The notes below the pieces were generated by a model. It did not search any database and was not told the DNA's origin. It was given only the letters and a program-made list of their open reading frames with translations. Source: UBA5239 sp040391785 (GTDB lineage Bacteria; Verrucomicrobiota; Lentisphaeria; Victivallales; Victivallaceae). From it: a stretch of 64,000 bases of DNA. The stretch spans positions 1 through 64,000 of the forward strand of contig JBEBXH010000027.1 of the NCBI GenBank assembly GCA_040391785.1, read 5' to 3'. Position numbers and translations under genes: made by a program. This document shows positions 49,669 through 58,891 of this stretch, piece after piece; the first letter of the stretch is position 1, and each line of letters begins with the position of its first letter.

Positions 49669-50919
49669 ATGAACATATCCGAATTCTGCCGCGTTTACCG
49701 GGTGGATGAAGCCTGTGCTCTGGCCATGGGCCGGAACTGGTGGCGCTCGCAGAGCGAAATACCGGCGTCCGGCCCGGAGTTCCTCAAACCTGAAACTCTG
49801 CGCGAGAATTTCCGGCACACCGGCCTGGTGCCGGAGGCGCTCGGCTTGCTGGAAGAGATGAATGCGCGTATCAATGCCGATCCGCAGCTCGTCCAGCTGG
49901 CCTGGCACGCTCACCGCTGTCTGGTGGTTTACGATCAGATCAATTTCCGGGAATGGAGTGATTTCGAGGAACTTTTTGCGGGGAAGGGCGGATTGTTCTA
50001 TTTGCTGATTGCCTGTTCGGTGCCGCCTTTTGTCCGGGCGAAGCTCGGCGAACTCGGCATCCCGGAGGAATATCTGTGCTGCTGTACGCGGATTCGCGGG
50101 TATTACGACACCTATATGAGCGGCTACGGCAAGCCGGGGCTGAATCGCACCCAGCTGCATTGGCTGCGGCATTATATTGACGGCACGGTGTTCCGGGTGG
50201 GGCGCTTCGAGTACATGCTGGCCAAGGCGCATCACTACAATGCGATTGTCTTCCGCCATCGCCGCGACGGCCGGATACAGGCGGTGCCGGGCCCGCTCGA
50301 AAATCTTTTCGACAAAGACGGATATGTGTTGTTTCCCGATGACAAACAGGCTGCGTTCTGCGGTTCGTTTGTCCGGGCGGGGGGAACCGTGATGGCGATT
50401 CCGTACAACCCGGACGGTGTGGCGGAAAACCGGATCATCGAGCTGCCCGAGAGCGATTGGGAAGTGGTGGTCCGGGCGGATTCGGACGTGCTGGGCGTGC
50501 ATATTCCCGAGGGCGGCAAGATGACGCCGGAACTTTGCGGAGAGTCGTTCCGTCTGGCATTCGAATTTTTCGGCAAATACTTCCCGCAGATGGATTTCCA
50601 AGCGATTTTCTGTGCGTCGTGGATTTTTTATCCGTATTACGAGCAGGTGCTGCCGGAGTCGAATCTGGCCAAACTGATGCGCGAACTGTACCTCTTTCCG
50701 CGGCCGTCGAGCGGTCACGACGGGGTCTATTTCATCTTCGGGCGCGAAAAAGGGGATTACATGGAGTACCCGCGCGACAATTCCATGCGGCGGGCCATGC
50801 TGGATGTGCTGCAGAACGGCGGGCGGCTGCGGAGCGGCGGCATGTTTTTCCTGAAAGAGCATTTGCCGCTTTTCGGACAGAGTCCGTACCGGAAGATGCA
50901 AAAAAATATTGAAAATTGA
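49669..50919 (+). CDS. GNAT-related acyltransferase-domain protein
   Basis: 416 residues, no signal peptide. Sequence layout (helical N-terminal domain to about residue 170, then RTQLHWLRHYIDGTVFRVGRFEYML and IPEGGKMTPELCGESFRLA, FCASWIFYPYYEQVLPESNLAKLM) matches the bacterial proteins with paired NAT_N and GNAT_C acyltransferase domains. The substrate is unknown. AAAGGTAG precedes ATG. Confidence 0.7.
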   Translation: MNISEFCRVYRVDEACALAMGRNWWRSQSEIPASGPEFLKPETLRENFRHTGLVPEALGLLEEMNARINADPQLVQLAWHAHRCLVVYDQINFREWSDFEELFAGKGGLFYLLIACSVPPFVRAKLGELGIPEEYLCCCTRIRGYYDTYMSGYGKPGLNRTQLHWLRHYIDGTVFRVGRFEYMLAKAHHYNAIVFRHRRDGRIQAVPGPLENLFDKDGYVLFPDDKQAAFCGSFVRAGGTVMAIPYNPDGVAENRIIELPESDWEVVVRADSDVLGVHIPEGGKMTPELCGESFRLAFEFFGKYFPQMDFQAIFCASWIFYPYYEQVLPESNLAKLMRELYLFPRPSSGHDGVYFIFGREKGDYMEYPRDNSMRRAMLDVLQNGGRLRSGGMFFLKEHLPLFGQSPYRKMQKNIEN

Positions 50920-50958
50920 TAGAATCACTGTATATTTGACTGAATAAAAACAAGGAAA

Positions 50959-51966
50959 ATGATGTCGTTACTGGAGGTTGAAAACCTTTCGCTGGAATTC
51001 TGTTCGGACGGGCAGTGGCTGCCGGTGGTGAGCAATGTTTCGTTCCGGGTGGACAAAGGCGAAATCCTGGCACTGGTCGGCGAGAGCGGCTGCGGCAAAA
51101 GCGTGAGCTGTCTTTCGCTGGCACGGCTGCTGCCGCCCGCGGCGCGCTATGCCTCGGGCAAAGTGACTTTCCGCCACGGCGGCATCGAGGGCGACACGCT
51201 GAGCATGTCGAACCGGGAGCTGCGGAAAATCCGCGGCGGCGGGATCGCCTATATCTTTCAGGAGCCCTCGGCGTCATTGAATCCGGTTTTCCGGATCGGC
51301 GACCAGATCATCGAAGCGCTTGAGCTGCATCGCAGCGATGTAGCGGATTACGGGGCGGAGGCCGTGGCGCTGTTGAAACAGGTCGGCATTCCCGCGCCGG
51401 AAACGCGGCTGCGCAGTTTCCCGCACGAATTGAGCGGCGGTATGCAGCAGCGCGTGATGATCGCCATGGCGCTCGCCGGCAATCCGGCGCTGCTGGTGGC
51501 GGACGAACCGACGACGGCGCTGGATGTGACGATTCAGGCGCAGATTCTTGAACTTCTGAAAAAGCTTCGCGATGAACGCGATATGGCGATTATCCTCGTT
51601 ACGCACAACCTCGGGATCGTGGCGGAAATGGCCGACCGGGTGGCGGTGATGTACGCAGGAAATATCGTCGAAACCGCGCCCACCGACGAATTGATCCATC
51701 ATCCGAACCATCCGTACACCCGTGCTTTGCTGGCGGCGGTGCCGAGGCTGAATCATGAGTCCGGGCGCTTGACCACGATTCAAGGGGTGGTGCCGTTGCC
51801 GGCCGATTTCCCGGCGGGGTGCCGCTTCTCGGGGCGTTGCGACGAAGCGGCGCGGCGTTCGGAAGCCTTCCGTGAGCGCTGCCGCTGCTGTATGTCGCCG
51901 GAAACGGAGGTCGCTCCACAGCATTTCAGCCGTTGTTACCTGAATAATCCGGAGGGGGACGCATGA
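50959..51966 (+). CDS. Oligopeptide/dipeptide ABC transporter ATP-binding protein (OppD-like)
   Basis: 335 residues: Walker A GESGCGKSVSCLSLA, Q-loop FQEPSASLNPVFR, signature HELSGGMQQRVMIAMALAGNP, Walker B LLVADEPTTALD, H-loop VTHN, and the C-terminal oligopeptide region PYTRALLAAVPRL with HFSRCYL cysteine motif. Permeases and an OppF partner are absent from this window, so it pairs with remote genes or works alone. Either ATG 50959 or 50962 could start. Overlaps the TPR gene (ATGA). Confidence 0.9.
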   Translation: MMSLLEVENLSLEFCSDGQWLPVVSNVSFRVDKGEILALVGESGCGKSVSCLSLARLLPPAARYASGKVTFRHGGIEGDTLSMSNRELRKIRGGGIAYIFQEPSASLNPVFRIGDQIIEALELHRSDVADYGAEAVALLKQVGIPAPETRLRSFPHELSGGMQQRVMIAMALAGNPALLVADEPTTALDVTIQAQILELLKKLRDERDMAIILVTHNLGIVAEMADRVAVMYAGNIVETAPTDELIHHPNHPYTRALLAAVPRLNHESGRLTTIQGVVPLPADFPAGCRFSGRCDEAARRSEAFRERCRCCMSPETEVAPQHFSRCYLNNPEGDA

Positions 51967-52688
51967 AATCCCTGATTCCGCTGATTTTATTTCTGAGCAC
52001 GATCGTGTTGTTGACGGTGGTGCTGACCAATACTCAGACGATCCGCCTGGAAACCACGCGCAGCGGAGAGGCTCCGGAGCGTGATGTCGGCCATTTCAGC
52101 ATGGATGCCGGCAGCTCGCTGTTGACTACGGTGGCCGCCCCGAATTCGAAAAAACGGCCGACTCCGGCGGAGCGGCTGTCGCTGGACCATCTGGCGATCG
52201 ACGCCACCGCGGCGCTGGTCGATGATGATTTTGAGACGGCCATCAACAATTCCCGGACGCTGCTGATCTTTGACCCGCAGAATTATACGGCGCTGTCGGT
52301 GCTGGGCAAATCGCTGTTTCTGACGGATCGCTTCAAGGATGCCGAGCTGGTTTACCAGCGCCAGGCGGTGTTTTACGCCACGGACCCGATCGTGTTTGCC
52401 AACCTCGGTTACACGCAGGCGCAGCTGGGCAAATATAAACAGGCGGTAGATAGTCTGCAGGAAGCGCTGCGGCTCGATCCGCGCTCCGGAGAGATTCTCC
52501 TGAGCATGGCCGGAATCTGCATCATGGACGGTCAGAAAGAGCGGGCGCTGAACTACCTCCAGATGGCCGGCAACCGCATGGGGCCCCGGTTGCTGGATGC
52601 ATTGCAGCAGTCGATATTTGACGATGTCCGCGAGGACCCGGCATTTCACAAGATTGTCCGGACGCTGCAGGAAAAGAAGGACGAATGA
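51963..52688 (+). CDS. Membrane-anchored TPR protein
   Basis: 241 residues with an N-terminal membrane segment (SLIPLILFLSTIVLLTVVLT), a disordered linker, and three to four tetratricopeptide units from residue 75 (DFETAINNSRTLLIFDPQNY, VFANLGYTQAQLGKYKQAVD, GICIMDGQKERALNYLQMAG). Likely a periplasmic scaffold anchored in the inner membrane. Coupled upstream to the OppD-like gene and followed by mutL after one base. Confidence 0.8.
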   Translation: MKSLIPLILFLSTIVLLTVVLTNTQTIRLETTRSGEAPERDVGHFSMDAGSSLLTTVAAPNSKKRPTPAERLSLDHLAIDATAALVDDDFETAINNSRTLLIFDPQNYTALSVLGKSLFLTDRFKDAELVYQRQAVFYATDPIVFANLGYTQAQLGKYKQAVDSLQEALRLDPRSGEILLSMAGICIMDGQKERALNYLQMAGNRMGPRLLDALQQSIFDDVREDPAFHKIVRTLQEKKDE

Positions 52689-52689
52689 A

Positions 52690-54486
52690 ATGAGCAAAAT
52701 TAAAGTATTGTCGGAACAGCTGAGCAACCGGATCGCCGCGGGCGAGGTGATTGAGCGTCCCGCCTCGGTAGTCAAGGAACTGGTGGAAAATTCCATCGAC
52801 GCCGGGGCGACCCGGATTTCTGTGACGATCGAGAAGGCCGGGCAGAAATCGATCGTGGTCACCGACAATGGCTCCGGCATGGATGCCGACGATGCCCTGA
52901 TGTGTCTGGAACCCCACGCCACCGGCAAGATTCACAACGAAGGTGATATCGACCATATCATGACCCTCGGGTTTCGGGGAGAGGCGCTGCCGAGCATCGC
53001 TTCGGTGGCGCGTTTCACGCTGCGGACCCGGCTGCACGATGCCGGGGAGGGGACCGAGGTGGTGGTGAACGGCGGCAAGGCCATTCATTCCAAGCCGGCG
53101 GGTTGCGCCCCGGGAACGGAAATTCAGGTGCGCGATCTTTTTTTCAACACTCCGGCCCGCAAGAAATTCATGCGGTCGATCGCTACCGAGGAGCGCCAGA
53201 TTCAGGAGATGATGTATCAACTGGCGCTGCCGTACCCGGAAATCGCCTTTGAGCTGACCATGGATGGGAACCGGGTTTTTAATTCGCCCGGCGCTCCGAC
53301 ACTGGATTCGCGGATTACCGCGTTTTTCGGCAAGGCTTTCTGGAACTCGCTACTGCCGGTGAATTTCGTCCGGGAAGACGTGAAGGTCGAGGGATATGTG
53401 GCCATGCACGGTTTCACCCGCAATTCGCGCCGCGAGCAGCGCACGTTCGTCAACGGCCGCGCGGTGGAGGCCGCCGGGCTGTACCGAGGGATCCGCGAGG
53501 GGTACGGCGGCATGGTCGAAGTGGGGCGTTTCCCGCCGGTGATCGTGTTTTTGACCGTCGATCCGTATGAGGTGGATGTGAATGTGCACCCGGCCAAGCG
53601 CGAGGTGCGTTTCCGTCAGGAATATAAACTCGCCGGGCTGATCGCCGAGGCCATTCGCAATGCTTTGCGGCAGTCGCCGGCCCCGACCGTGAACATCGAT
53701 CCCGCGATTTCGTTGCGCTCACTGCTGGAATCGACCGAGATCTCCTATGAAATTTCCGAGCATGAACAGCCGGTCATGGATTTCGCCCGGCCCGAGCCGC
53801 AGGATTATGAATATTCCGTGCCGAAACCCATGGTCCAGAAAACCTGGGAACCGGAGCAGCCGCAGGTGATCGTCAGCGAGGGGCCGAAGGAACCGGTCAA
53901 GGATCCGTTCCTGCCGGGCAGCGGCAAAATCAATCTCCTCGGCTTCCTGGACCGCTCGTATCTGCTGGCCACTTCCGAGAGCGGGCTGCTGGTCATCGAT
54001 CAGCATGCCGCGCACGAACGGGTACTTTTTGAACGTTTTCTGAAGGCGGCGGAGCAGGGGGGCGTGGCCCAGAAACTGTTGCTGCCCATCACGCTGGAGT
54101 TGTCGCGCGCCGAGGCTGCGTACATCGACAAGAACAGTGGCATTTTCGAGAAGCTCGGTTTCGACATTGCCCAGCTCAGCAGCAACACCGTGATGATCAG
54201 TTCGGTGCCCCCGGATATCCGGCAGGAAAATATCGGCGGCATCATCCGCGACATGCTGTCGGAACTGATGGACGATTCGCTGACCGGGCGCAACGAGATC
54301 GACGTGATTGCGCGCTCCGCCTGCAAGGCCGCGGTCAAGGCCCACGATTACCTGACGCTGGACGAGGCCAAGGGGCTGATCGCTCAAATGGCCTGCTGTG
54401 AACTGCCGTTCTCCTGTCCCCACGGGCGCCCCACGATCATTAATATTTCGATCGCCGAACTGGAAAAACGCTTCGGTCGGCGTTAA
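52690..54486 (+). CDS. mutL: DNA mismatch repair protein MutL
   Basis: 598 residues. GHKL ATPase motifs: VIERPASVVKELVENSIDAG, DNGSGM, THATGKI-like PHATGKI, GFRGEALPSIASV. C-terminal endonuclease motif DQHAAHERVLFE fits DQHAx2Ex4E, with ACKAAVKAHDYL and CPHGRPT, so this is the nicking type found in bacteria without MutH. ATG 52690 lies just after the TPR stop. Confidence 0.96.
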   Translation: MSKIKVLSEQLSNRIAAGEVIERPASVVKELVENSIDAGATRISVTIEKAGQKSIVVTDNGSGMDADDALMCLEPHATGKIHNEGDIDHIMTLGFRGEALPSIASVARFTLRTRLHDAGEGTEVVVNGGKAIHSKPAGCAPGTEIQVRDLFFNTPARKKFMRSIATEERQIQEMMYQLALPYPEIAFELTMDGNRVFNSPGAPTLDSRITAFFGKAFWNSLLPVNFVREDVKVEGYVAMHGFTRNSRREQRTFVNGRAVEAAGLYRGIREGYGGMVEVGRFPPVIVFLTVDPYEVDVNVHPAKREVRFRQEYKLAGLIAEAIRNALRQSPAPTVNIDPAISLRSLLESTEISYEISEHEQPVMDFARPEPQDYEYSVPKPMVQKTWEPEQPQVIVSEGPKEPVKDPFLPGSGKINLLGFLDRSYLLATSESGLLVIDQHAAHERVLFERFLKAAEQGGVAQKLLLPITLELSRAEAAYIDKNSGIFEKLGFDIAQLSSNTVMISSVPPDIRQENIGGIIRDMLSELMDDSLTGRNEIDVIARSACKAAVKAHDYLTLDEAKGLIAQMACCELPFSCPHGRPTIINISIAELEKRFGRR

Positions 54487-54547
54487 TGCGGTTGAAAAGT
54501 CCGCTCTTTTGAGCTATATTGTTCCGATAACGGAAAGGTTGAAACAC

Positions 54548-54811
54548 ATGAAACGATTTGAAGAACTTTTTGTCGAATTGAAAGCCAAGATCGAGCGCGG
54601 CGACCCGGAATCCGGTACCGTCAAAGAACTGGCCAAAGGCAAGCATTTCATCGGCAAGAAAATTATCGAGGAAGCCGGCGAAGTCTGGATGGCCGCCGAG
54701 TACGAAGGCAAGGAAAAGACCGCAGAGGAAATTTCGCAGCTGCTGTATCACCTTCAGGTCATGATGATTGCCAATGACCTCGAACTTGAAGACGTTTACC
54801 GCTATTTATAA
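54548..54811 (+). CDS. hisE: Phosphoribosyl-ATP pyrophosphatase
   Basis: 87 residues: FEELFVELKAKIERGDPESG, KKIIEEAGEVWMAAEYEGKE, EEISQLLYHLQVMM: the all-alpha NTP pyrophosphohydrolase with metal-binding Glu. Second step of histidine synthesis, as a separate protein not fused to HisI. GGAAAGG precedes ATG. hisG follows after 12 bases. Confidence 0.95.
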   Translation: MKRFEELFVELKAKIERGDPESGTVKELAKGKHFIGKKIIEEAGEVWMAAEYEGKEKTAEEISQLLYHLQVMMIANDLELEDVYRYL

Positions 54812-54823
54812 GAAGGAATCAAA

Positions 54824-55684
54824 ATGAATAATAATATGCTCAGGATCGCCATCCCCAACAAGGGGGCGCTGTCCGAATCCGCCGTGGATCTGCTCAAGGA
54901 AGCCGGTTATAAATGCTCGCGTTACGGCCGGGAACTGATGGTGACCGACCGGGAAAACCAGATCGAATTTGTGTTTCTGCGTCCGCGCGATATCGCGGTT
55001 TATGTGGGCAACGGGATCATCGAGCTCGGCATCACCGGGCGCGACCTGGTGCTGGACAGCCGGGCAGTGGTCGACGAGGTGCTGGCGCTGAACTTCGGCA
55101 AATCATCGTTCCGCTACGCGGTGCCGAATGCGTCCGACCTGACGCCGGATAAATTCGACGGCTTGCGGATTGCCACGTCATATCCGAACGTCGTTCTGAG
55201 TGACCTGGAAACACGGGGTATGGAAGCCTCGATCGTCCGTCTGGACGGTGCGGTGGAAATTTCGATCAGCCTCGGCGTGGCCGACGTCATCGCCGACGTG
55301 GTCGAATCCGGCGGCACATTGAAGGAAGCCGGTTTGAAGGTCGTCGGCGAGCCGCTGATGAACTCCGAAGCGATTCTGATCGCCCGTAATAAAGAAGTGG
55401 CCGCCAGCCCCGCGGTGCAGACCCTGATCCGCCGCTTAAAAGGCATTCTGGTGGCCCGCACCTGGGCCATGGTCGAATATGACATCCCGCGCGAAAAGCT
55501 GGAGAAGGCCTGCAAGGTCACTCCCGGGATCGAGGCGCCGACCATTGCGCCGCTGAGCAATCCCGACTGGGTGGCCGTCAAGGCCATGGTTAAGCGGTCG
55601 GAGAGCAACCGCATTATGGATGAACTTTATGAGCTGGGCGCGCGGGGCATTATTGTGACCGATCTGCGCTCCTGCCGTTTGTGA
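54824..55684 (+). CDS. hisG: ATP phosphoribosyltransferase, long form
   Basis: 286 residues: LRIAIPNKGALSESAVDLLK, GITGRDLVLDS, DGAVEISISLGVADVIADVVESGGTL, and a C-terminal regulatory domain (PGIEAPTIAPLSNPDWVAVKA). The length indicates the HisZ-independent form, feedback-inhibited by histidine through the ACT-like tail. First step of histidine synthesis; the rest of the pathway is not in the window. Confidence 0.96.
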   Translation: MNNNMLRIAIPNKGALSESAVDLLKEAGYKCSRYGRELMVTDRENQIEFVFLRPRDIAVYVGNGIIELGITGRDLVLDSRAVVDEVLALNFGKSSFRYAVPNASDLTPDKFDGLRIATSYPNVVLSDLETRGMEASIVRLDGAVEISISLGVADVIADVVESGGTLKEAGLKVVGEPLMNSEAILIARNKEVAASPAVQTLIRRLKGILVARTWAMVEYDIPREKLEKACKVTPGIEAPTIAPLSNPDWVAVKAMVKRSESNRIMDELYELGARGIIVTDLRSCRL

Positions 55685-55691
55685 GGTGCGT

Positions 55692-56666
55692 ATGGACCGG
55701 ATTATTGAGCGCGCCAGAGAAGTGTTTGATGTGGAAATCGCCGGGCTGCAAGCCCTGCGCGACAATCTGAACGGTGAGTTTATCGAACTGGTCAAGCGCT
55801 GCGAAGCGACATTGGACAAGGGCGGCAAAATCGTTTTCACCGGCATCGGCAAAAGCGGTTATATCGGCAAGAAAATCGCCGCCACCATGTCGAGCATCGG
55901 CTCGCCGGCGGTATTCATGCATCCGGTGGAGGCGCTGCACGGCGACCTCGGCATGCTGCAGAAAGACGACCTGCTGATCGCATTAAGCTACAGCGGCGAG
56001 ACCGAGGAACTGCTGGTGATTTTGAATCCGGCCAAGCGCCTCGGCATCGAGATTGTCGCGATTACCGGCAACAGTTCTTCGCGGCTGGCTGAGTTCAGCA
56101 ACATGACTGTGAATATGGCGGTGCCGCAGGAGGCGTGTCCCTTTAACCTGGCCCCGACCACGACGACCACCGCGCTGCTGGCGCTGGGCGACGCATTGGC
56201 GATGGTCCTCTTGGAAACCCGCGGTTTCACCAAGGAAAACTACGGCATGCTGCATCCGGGCGGCGCGATCGGCCGGGCCGTCACGACCCGCATCCGCGAC
56301 ATTATGCGCAGCGGCGAGCGCCTGGCGCTGGTCCGTCCCGAAGATACCGTCAAAGATACGCTGCTGAAAATCACGGCGTCCCGCAGCGGCGCGGCGATCA
56401 TCGTCGATGACTGCAACCGCCTGCTCGGAATTTTCACCGACGGGGATTTCCGCCGTCATGCCGAGCACGGGCTGGAAGTTCTGGCGCGGCAGGTGGGCGA
56501 AATCATGACCCCGAATCCGGTGCGGGTCCAGGCGGATTCGCTGGCGATCGAAGCACTGAAAATCCTCGAAGAGAAACGCATCAACGCGATCATTGCCGTC
56601 GACTCCGACAATGTGGTGATGGGCCTGGTCGACGTGCAGGATTTGCCTCGCGTCAAACTGATGTAA
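55692..56666 (+). CDS. kdsD: D-arabinose-5-phosphate isomerase
   Basis: 324 residues: SIS domain with FTGIGKSGYIGKKIAATMSS, GDLGMLQKDDLLIALSYSGE and the family NLAPTTTTTALLALGDALAM, then two CBS domains (SRSGAAIIVDDCNRLLGIFT; KRINAIIAVDSDNVVMGLVD). Makes arabinose-5-phosphate for KDO, implying LPS. ATG 55692 has GAGG six bases upstream; GTG 55686 is less likely. Confidence 0.95.
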   Translation: MDRIIERAREVFDVEIAGLQALRDNLNGEFIELVKRCEATLDKGGKIVFTGIGKSGYIGKKIAATMSSIGSPAVFMHPVEALHGDLGMLQKDDLLIALSYSGETEELLVILNPAKRLGIEIVAITGNSSSRLAEFSNMTVNMAVPQEACPFNLAPTTTTTALLALGDALAMVLLETRGFTKENYGMLHPGGAIGRAVTTRIRDIMRSGERLALVRPEDTVKDTLLKITASRSGAAIIVDDCNRLLGIFTDGDFRRHAEHGLEVLARQVGEIMTPNPVRVQADSLAIEALKILEEKRINAIIAVDSDNVVMGLVDVQDLPRVKLM

Positions 56667-56671
56667 AAAAC

Positions 56672-56700
56672 TTGACATTTCCGCATTTCAGTGCTACCTT
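56672..56700 (+). promoter_or_regulatory. Promoter of alcohol dehydrogenase gene
   Basis: TTGACA (56672-56677), 17-base spacer, TGC-TACCTT with extended -10 (hexamer 56695-56700), 36 bases before the ATG. Confidence 0.7.
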
Positions 56701-56736
56701 TCTTTACTGGAAACCCATTAAAGGAGGAGGAATCTT

Positions 56737-57963
56737 ATGTGGAAAAAATGCATCGACATCAATGCTGTTCGTGAAATCAGGGTCCGCAATACCGTATTTT
56801 TCGGGGTAGGGGCCATCGCCAAGATTGATTTCATCGTTGAGAAGCTCAAAGAACGCGGCGTGAAAAACCTCCTGGTGGTTTCCGGCCGCGGCTCCTATAA
56901 ATCGACCGGCGCCTGGGATTATGTCTCCGAAGCTCTGAAAAAGCACGGCATCGGCTACGAAATCTACGACAAAGTCACCCCGAATCCCACTGCGGACCAG
57001 GTGGATGAAGCCGTCGCGCTCGGCAAGAAAGTCAATGCGGACGCCGTGATCGGCATCGGCGGCGGCAGCCCGATCGACGCCGGCAAGAGTGCCGCGATCT
57101 TGCTGAAAAATCCGCAGTACAGCGCCCGCGATCTGTATGTTTTCAAATTTGAACCCAAGGAAGCGCTGCCGATCGTGGCGATTAACCTGACGCATGGCAC
57201 CGGCACGGAAGCGAACCGCTTCGCCGTGGTGACGATTCCGGAAACCAACTACAAACCGGCCATTGCCTGCGACTGTATTTATCCGCTGTATTCGATCGAC
57301 GATCCGGCGCTGACCACCGGGCTCTCGCTCAAGCAGACCTGTTATGTGAGCATCGACGCCGTGAATCACGTGGTGGAAGCCTCCACCTCCAAGGTGGTGA
57401 ACCCGCTGGCCATTACTTTGGCCCGCCAGACCATCGATATCGTCAACGAATACCTGCCGCGCGTGATGGAGAATCCGAAGGATCTCGAAGCGCGTTATTT
57501 CCTGATGTATGCGGCCATGCTCGGCGGCGTTGCCTTCGACAACTCGCTGCTGCATTACACCCATGCGCTTGAGCATCCGTTGAGCGCGCTGAAACCGGAA
57601 CTGAGTCATGGCCTCGGGCTGGCCATGCTGCTGCCGGCGGTGGTTCAGAACATCTATCCGGTCTCCGGTCATGTGCTTTCCTATATTTTCGAACCGGCGA
57701 TCCCGCATTTCAAGGGTGAACCGGGCGAGGCCCACAAGTTCGCCGTCAAGGTCGAAAAATGGCTGAAGAAAATGGGCGCACCGGAAAAGCTCCGGGATGA
57801 CGGTTTCAAGGAAAGCGATATTGACGGGCTGGTGAACCTGGCCTTTAATACGCCGTCGCTGGAAGCCTTGATCGGCCTGGCACCGACCCAGAGCAGCTGC
57901 GAAGCCGTAGCCGAAATCTACCGCAACTCCCTCTGTCCGATGGACGACGGGAAAGACGATTAA
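56737..57963 (+). CDS. Iron-containing alcohol dehydrogenase
   Basis: 408 residues. N-terminal nucleotide-binding region with IGIGGGSPIDAGKSAAIL and THGTGTEANRFAVVT; metal site residues in SIDAVNHVVEASTS and HYTHALEHPLSALKPELSHGLGLAMLLP. AAAGGAGGAGG precedes ATG. Own promoter and a hairpin array after it indicate a single-gene unit. Fermentative alcohol/aldehyde reduction is likely; substrate unknown. Confidence 0.93.
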   Translation: MWKKCIDINAVREIRVRNTVFFGVGAIAKIDFIVEKLKERGVKNLLVVSGRGSYKSTGAWDYVSEALKKHGIGYEIYDKVTPNPTADQVDEAVALGKKVNADAVIGIGGGSPIDAGKSAAILLKNPQYSARDLYVFKFEPKEALPIVAINLTHGTGTEANRFAVVTIPETNYKPAIACDCIYPLYSIDDPALTTGLSLKQTCYVSIDAVNHVVEASTSKVVNPLAITLARQTIDIVNEYLPRVMENPKDLEARYFLMYAAMLGGVAFDNSLLHYTHALEHPLSALKPELSHGLGLAMLLPAVVQNIYPVSGHVLSYIFEPAIPHFKGEPGEAHKFAVKVEKWLKKMGAPEKLRDDGFKESDIDGLVNLAFNTPSLEALIGLAPTQSSCEAVAEIYRNSLCPMDDGKDD

Positions 57964-58053
57964 ATTGGACGGCGGCGTTGCCGCCTGAATTGGACGCTGC
58001 CTGCGGCAGCTGAATTGGCCGGAGCCGTTGGCTCCTGAATTGGAGAATTCAGG
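57961..58053 (+). repeat. 25-bp-period hairpin array
   Basis: Three perfect 15-base hairpins (6-bp stem, 3-base loop) start at 57971, 57996 and 58021: GGCGGC-GTT-GCCGCC, GCTGCC-TGC-GGCAGC and GGAGCC-GTT-GGCTCC. Each is preceded by a conserved 10-base linker T(G/A)AATTGG(A/C)C. After the third, CCTGAATT-GGAG-AATTCAGG (58034-58053) forms a fourth, 8-bp hairpin. The linker stays constant while stems differ but remain fully paired. A single related unit is at 18231-18263. Confidence 0.85.
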
Positions 58054-58131
58054 AAAGATGGTGTACCGGCCATATTTTTTTCTCGAAAACCAGTGAATAT
58101 TATATTTTTGTAATAAAACTTTTGATTGTGG

Positions 58132-58159
58132 TTGAAGTTTCCGGGGTTGGGGTTATAAT
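58132..58159 (+). promoter_or_regulatory. Promoter of third pseudopilin gene
   Basis: TTGAAG (58132-58137), 16-base spacer, TATAAT (58154-58159), 43 bases before ATG 58203. Confidence 0.65.
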
Positions 58160-58202
58160 AAATATACAACAAGGGGTAAAATCAATAAATATGGAGAAAA
58201 GA

Positions 58203-58865
58203 ATGAAAAGGGATTTTACTCTCGTCGAACTGCTCGTGGTGATCGTGATTATCGCCATCCTCGCCGGGCTGATGCTGCCGGCTCTTAACAAGGCCCGTAA
58301 TTCGGCCGCCGCTTCCAACTGCCTCAGCAACAACAAGCAGATCGGGCTGTTCATTGCCCAGTATGTGCAGGATTCCGACAACCGGCTGCCGCTGGCCGCC
58401 GACGCGCCGAAGTGGGAAGAAGAAGTAGCCGGCGGATTGCACGGCTGGACGAACAGTTTGCGGATTGCCTGTGACGCCCAGAAAAAGATTTTTCACTGCA
58501 CCAAAGATACGGAGCGGAATTTCTCCTATTCGCTGAACTGTCGCGAGGTGTTTTTGCGCAGCAATAATCAATTCGGCGCATGGCACCAGACGCTGATCGA
58601 CCGGGCGAAAACCGGGGCGTCCAGCATGATTCTGATTGAGGAAACCGGGCGCGATAATGTGGTTTTCAGCAAAGAAGACAGCGATCATGATAACTATACT
58701 CAGGATTGTGAACCATCCAATGACTTTGACCGCCATGGCGGGGTTGCGGTTCTGTTTATGGATATGCATGCCGAGAAATTGCAGAAATACGACTTCGATA
58801 AGGTTACTTATTACACGACGGTTTTTAAAAACTGGAACGATATTACGAATGTCTCGCAGTTGTAA
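58203..58865 (+). CDS. Pseudopilin-like protein
   Basis: 220 residues from ATG 58203 (ATGGAGAAAAG upstream acts as ribosome site). N-terminus KRDFTLVELLVVIVIIAILA with Asp before the mature Phe rather than Gly. C-terminal RHGGVAVLFMDMHAEKL is a one-residue-shorter variation of the H-X9-DG motif. Followed 26 bases later by a DUF6882 gene rather than by a glycan enzyme. Confidence 0.85.
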   Translation: MKRDFTLVELLVVIVIIAILAGLMLPALNKARNSAAASNCLSNNKQIGLFIAQYVQDSDNRLPLAADAPKWEEEVAGGLHGWTNSLRIACDAQKKIFHCTKDTERNFSYSLNCREVFLRSNNQFGAWHQTLIDRAKTGASSMILIEETGRDNVVFSKEDSDHDNYTQDCEPSNDFDRHGGVAVLFMDMHAEKLQKYDFDKVTYYTTVFKNWNDITNVSQL

Positions 58866-58891
58866 TGGGATAAGTGGAGAGGAGGAGCAGG

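Noticed and set aside
57961..58053. CRISPR array
   Set aside because: The period is only 25 bases, the variable parts are palindromes instead of foreign spacers, there are three units and no cas genes.
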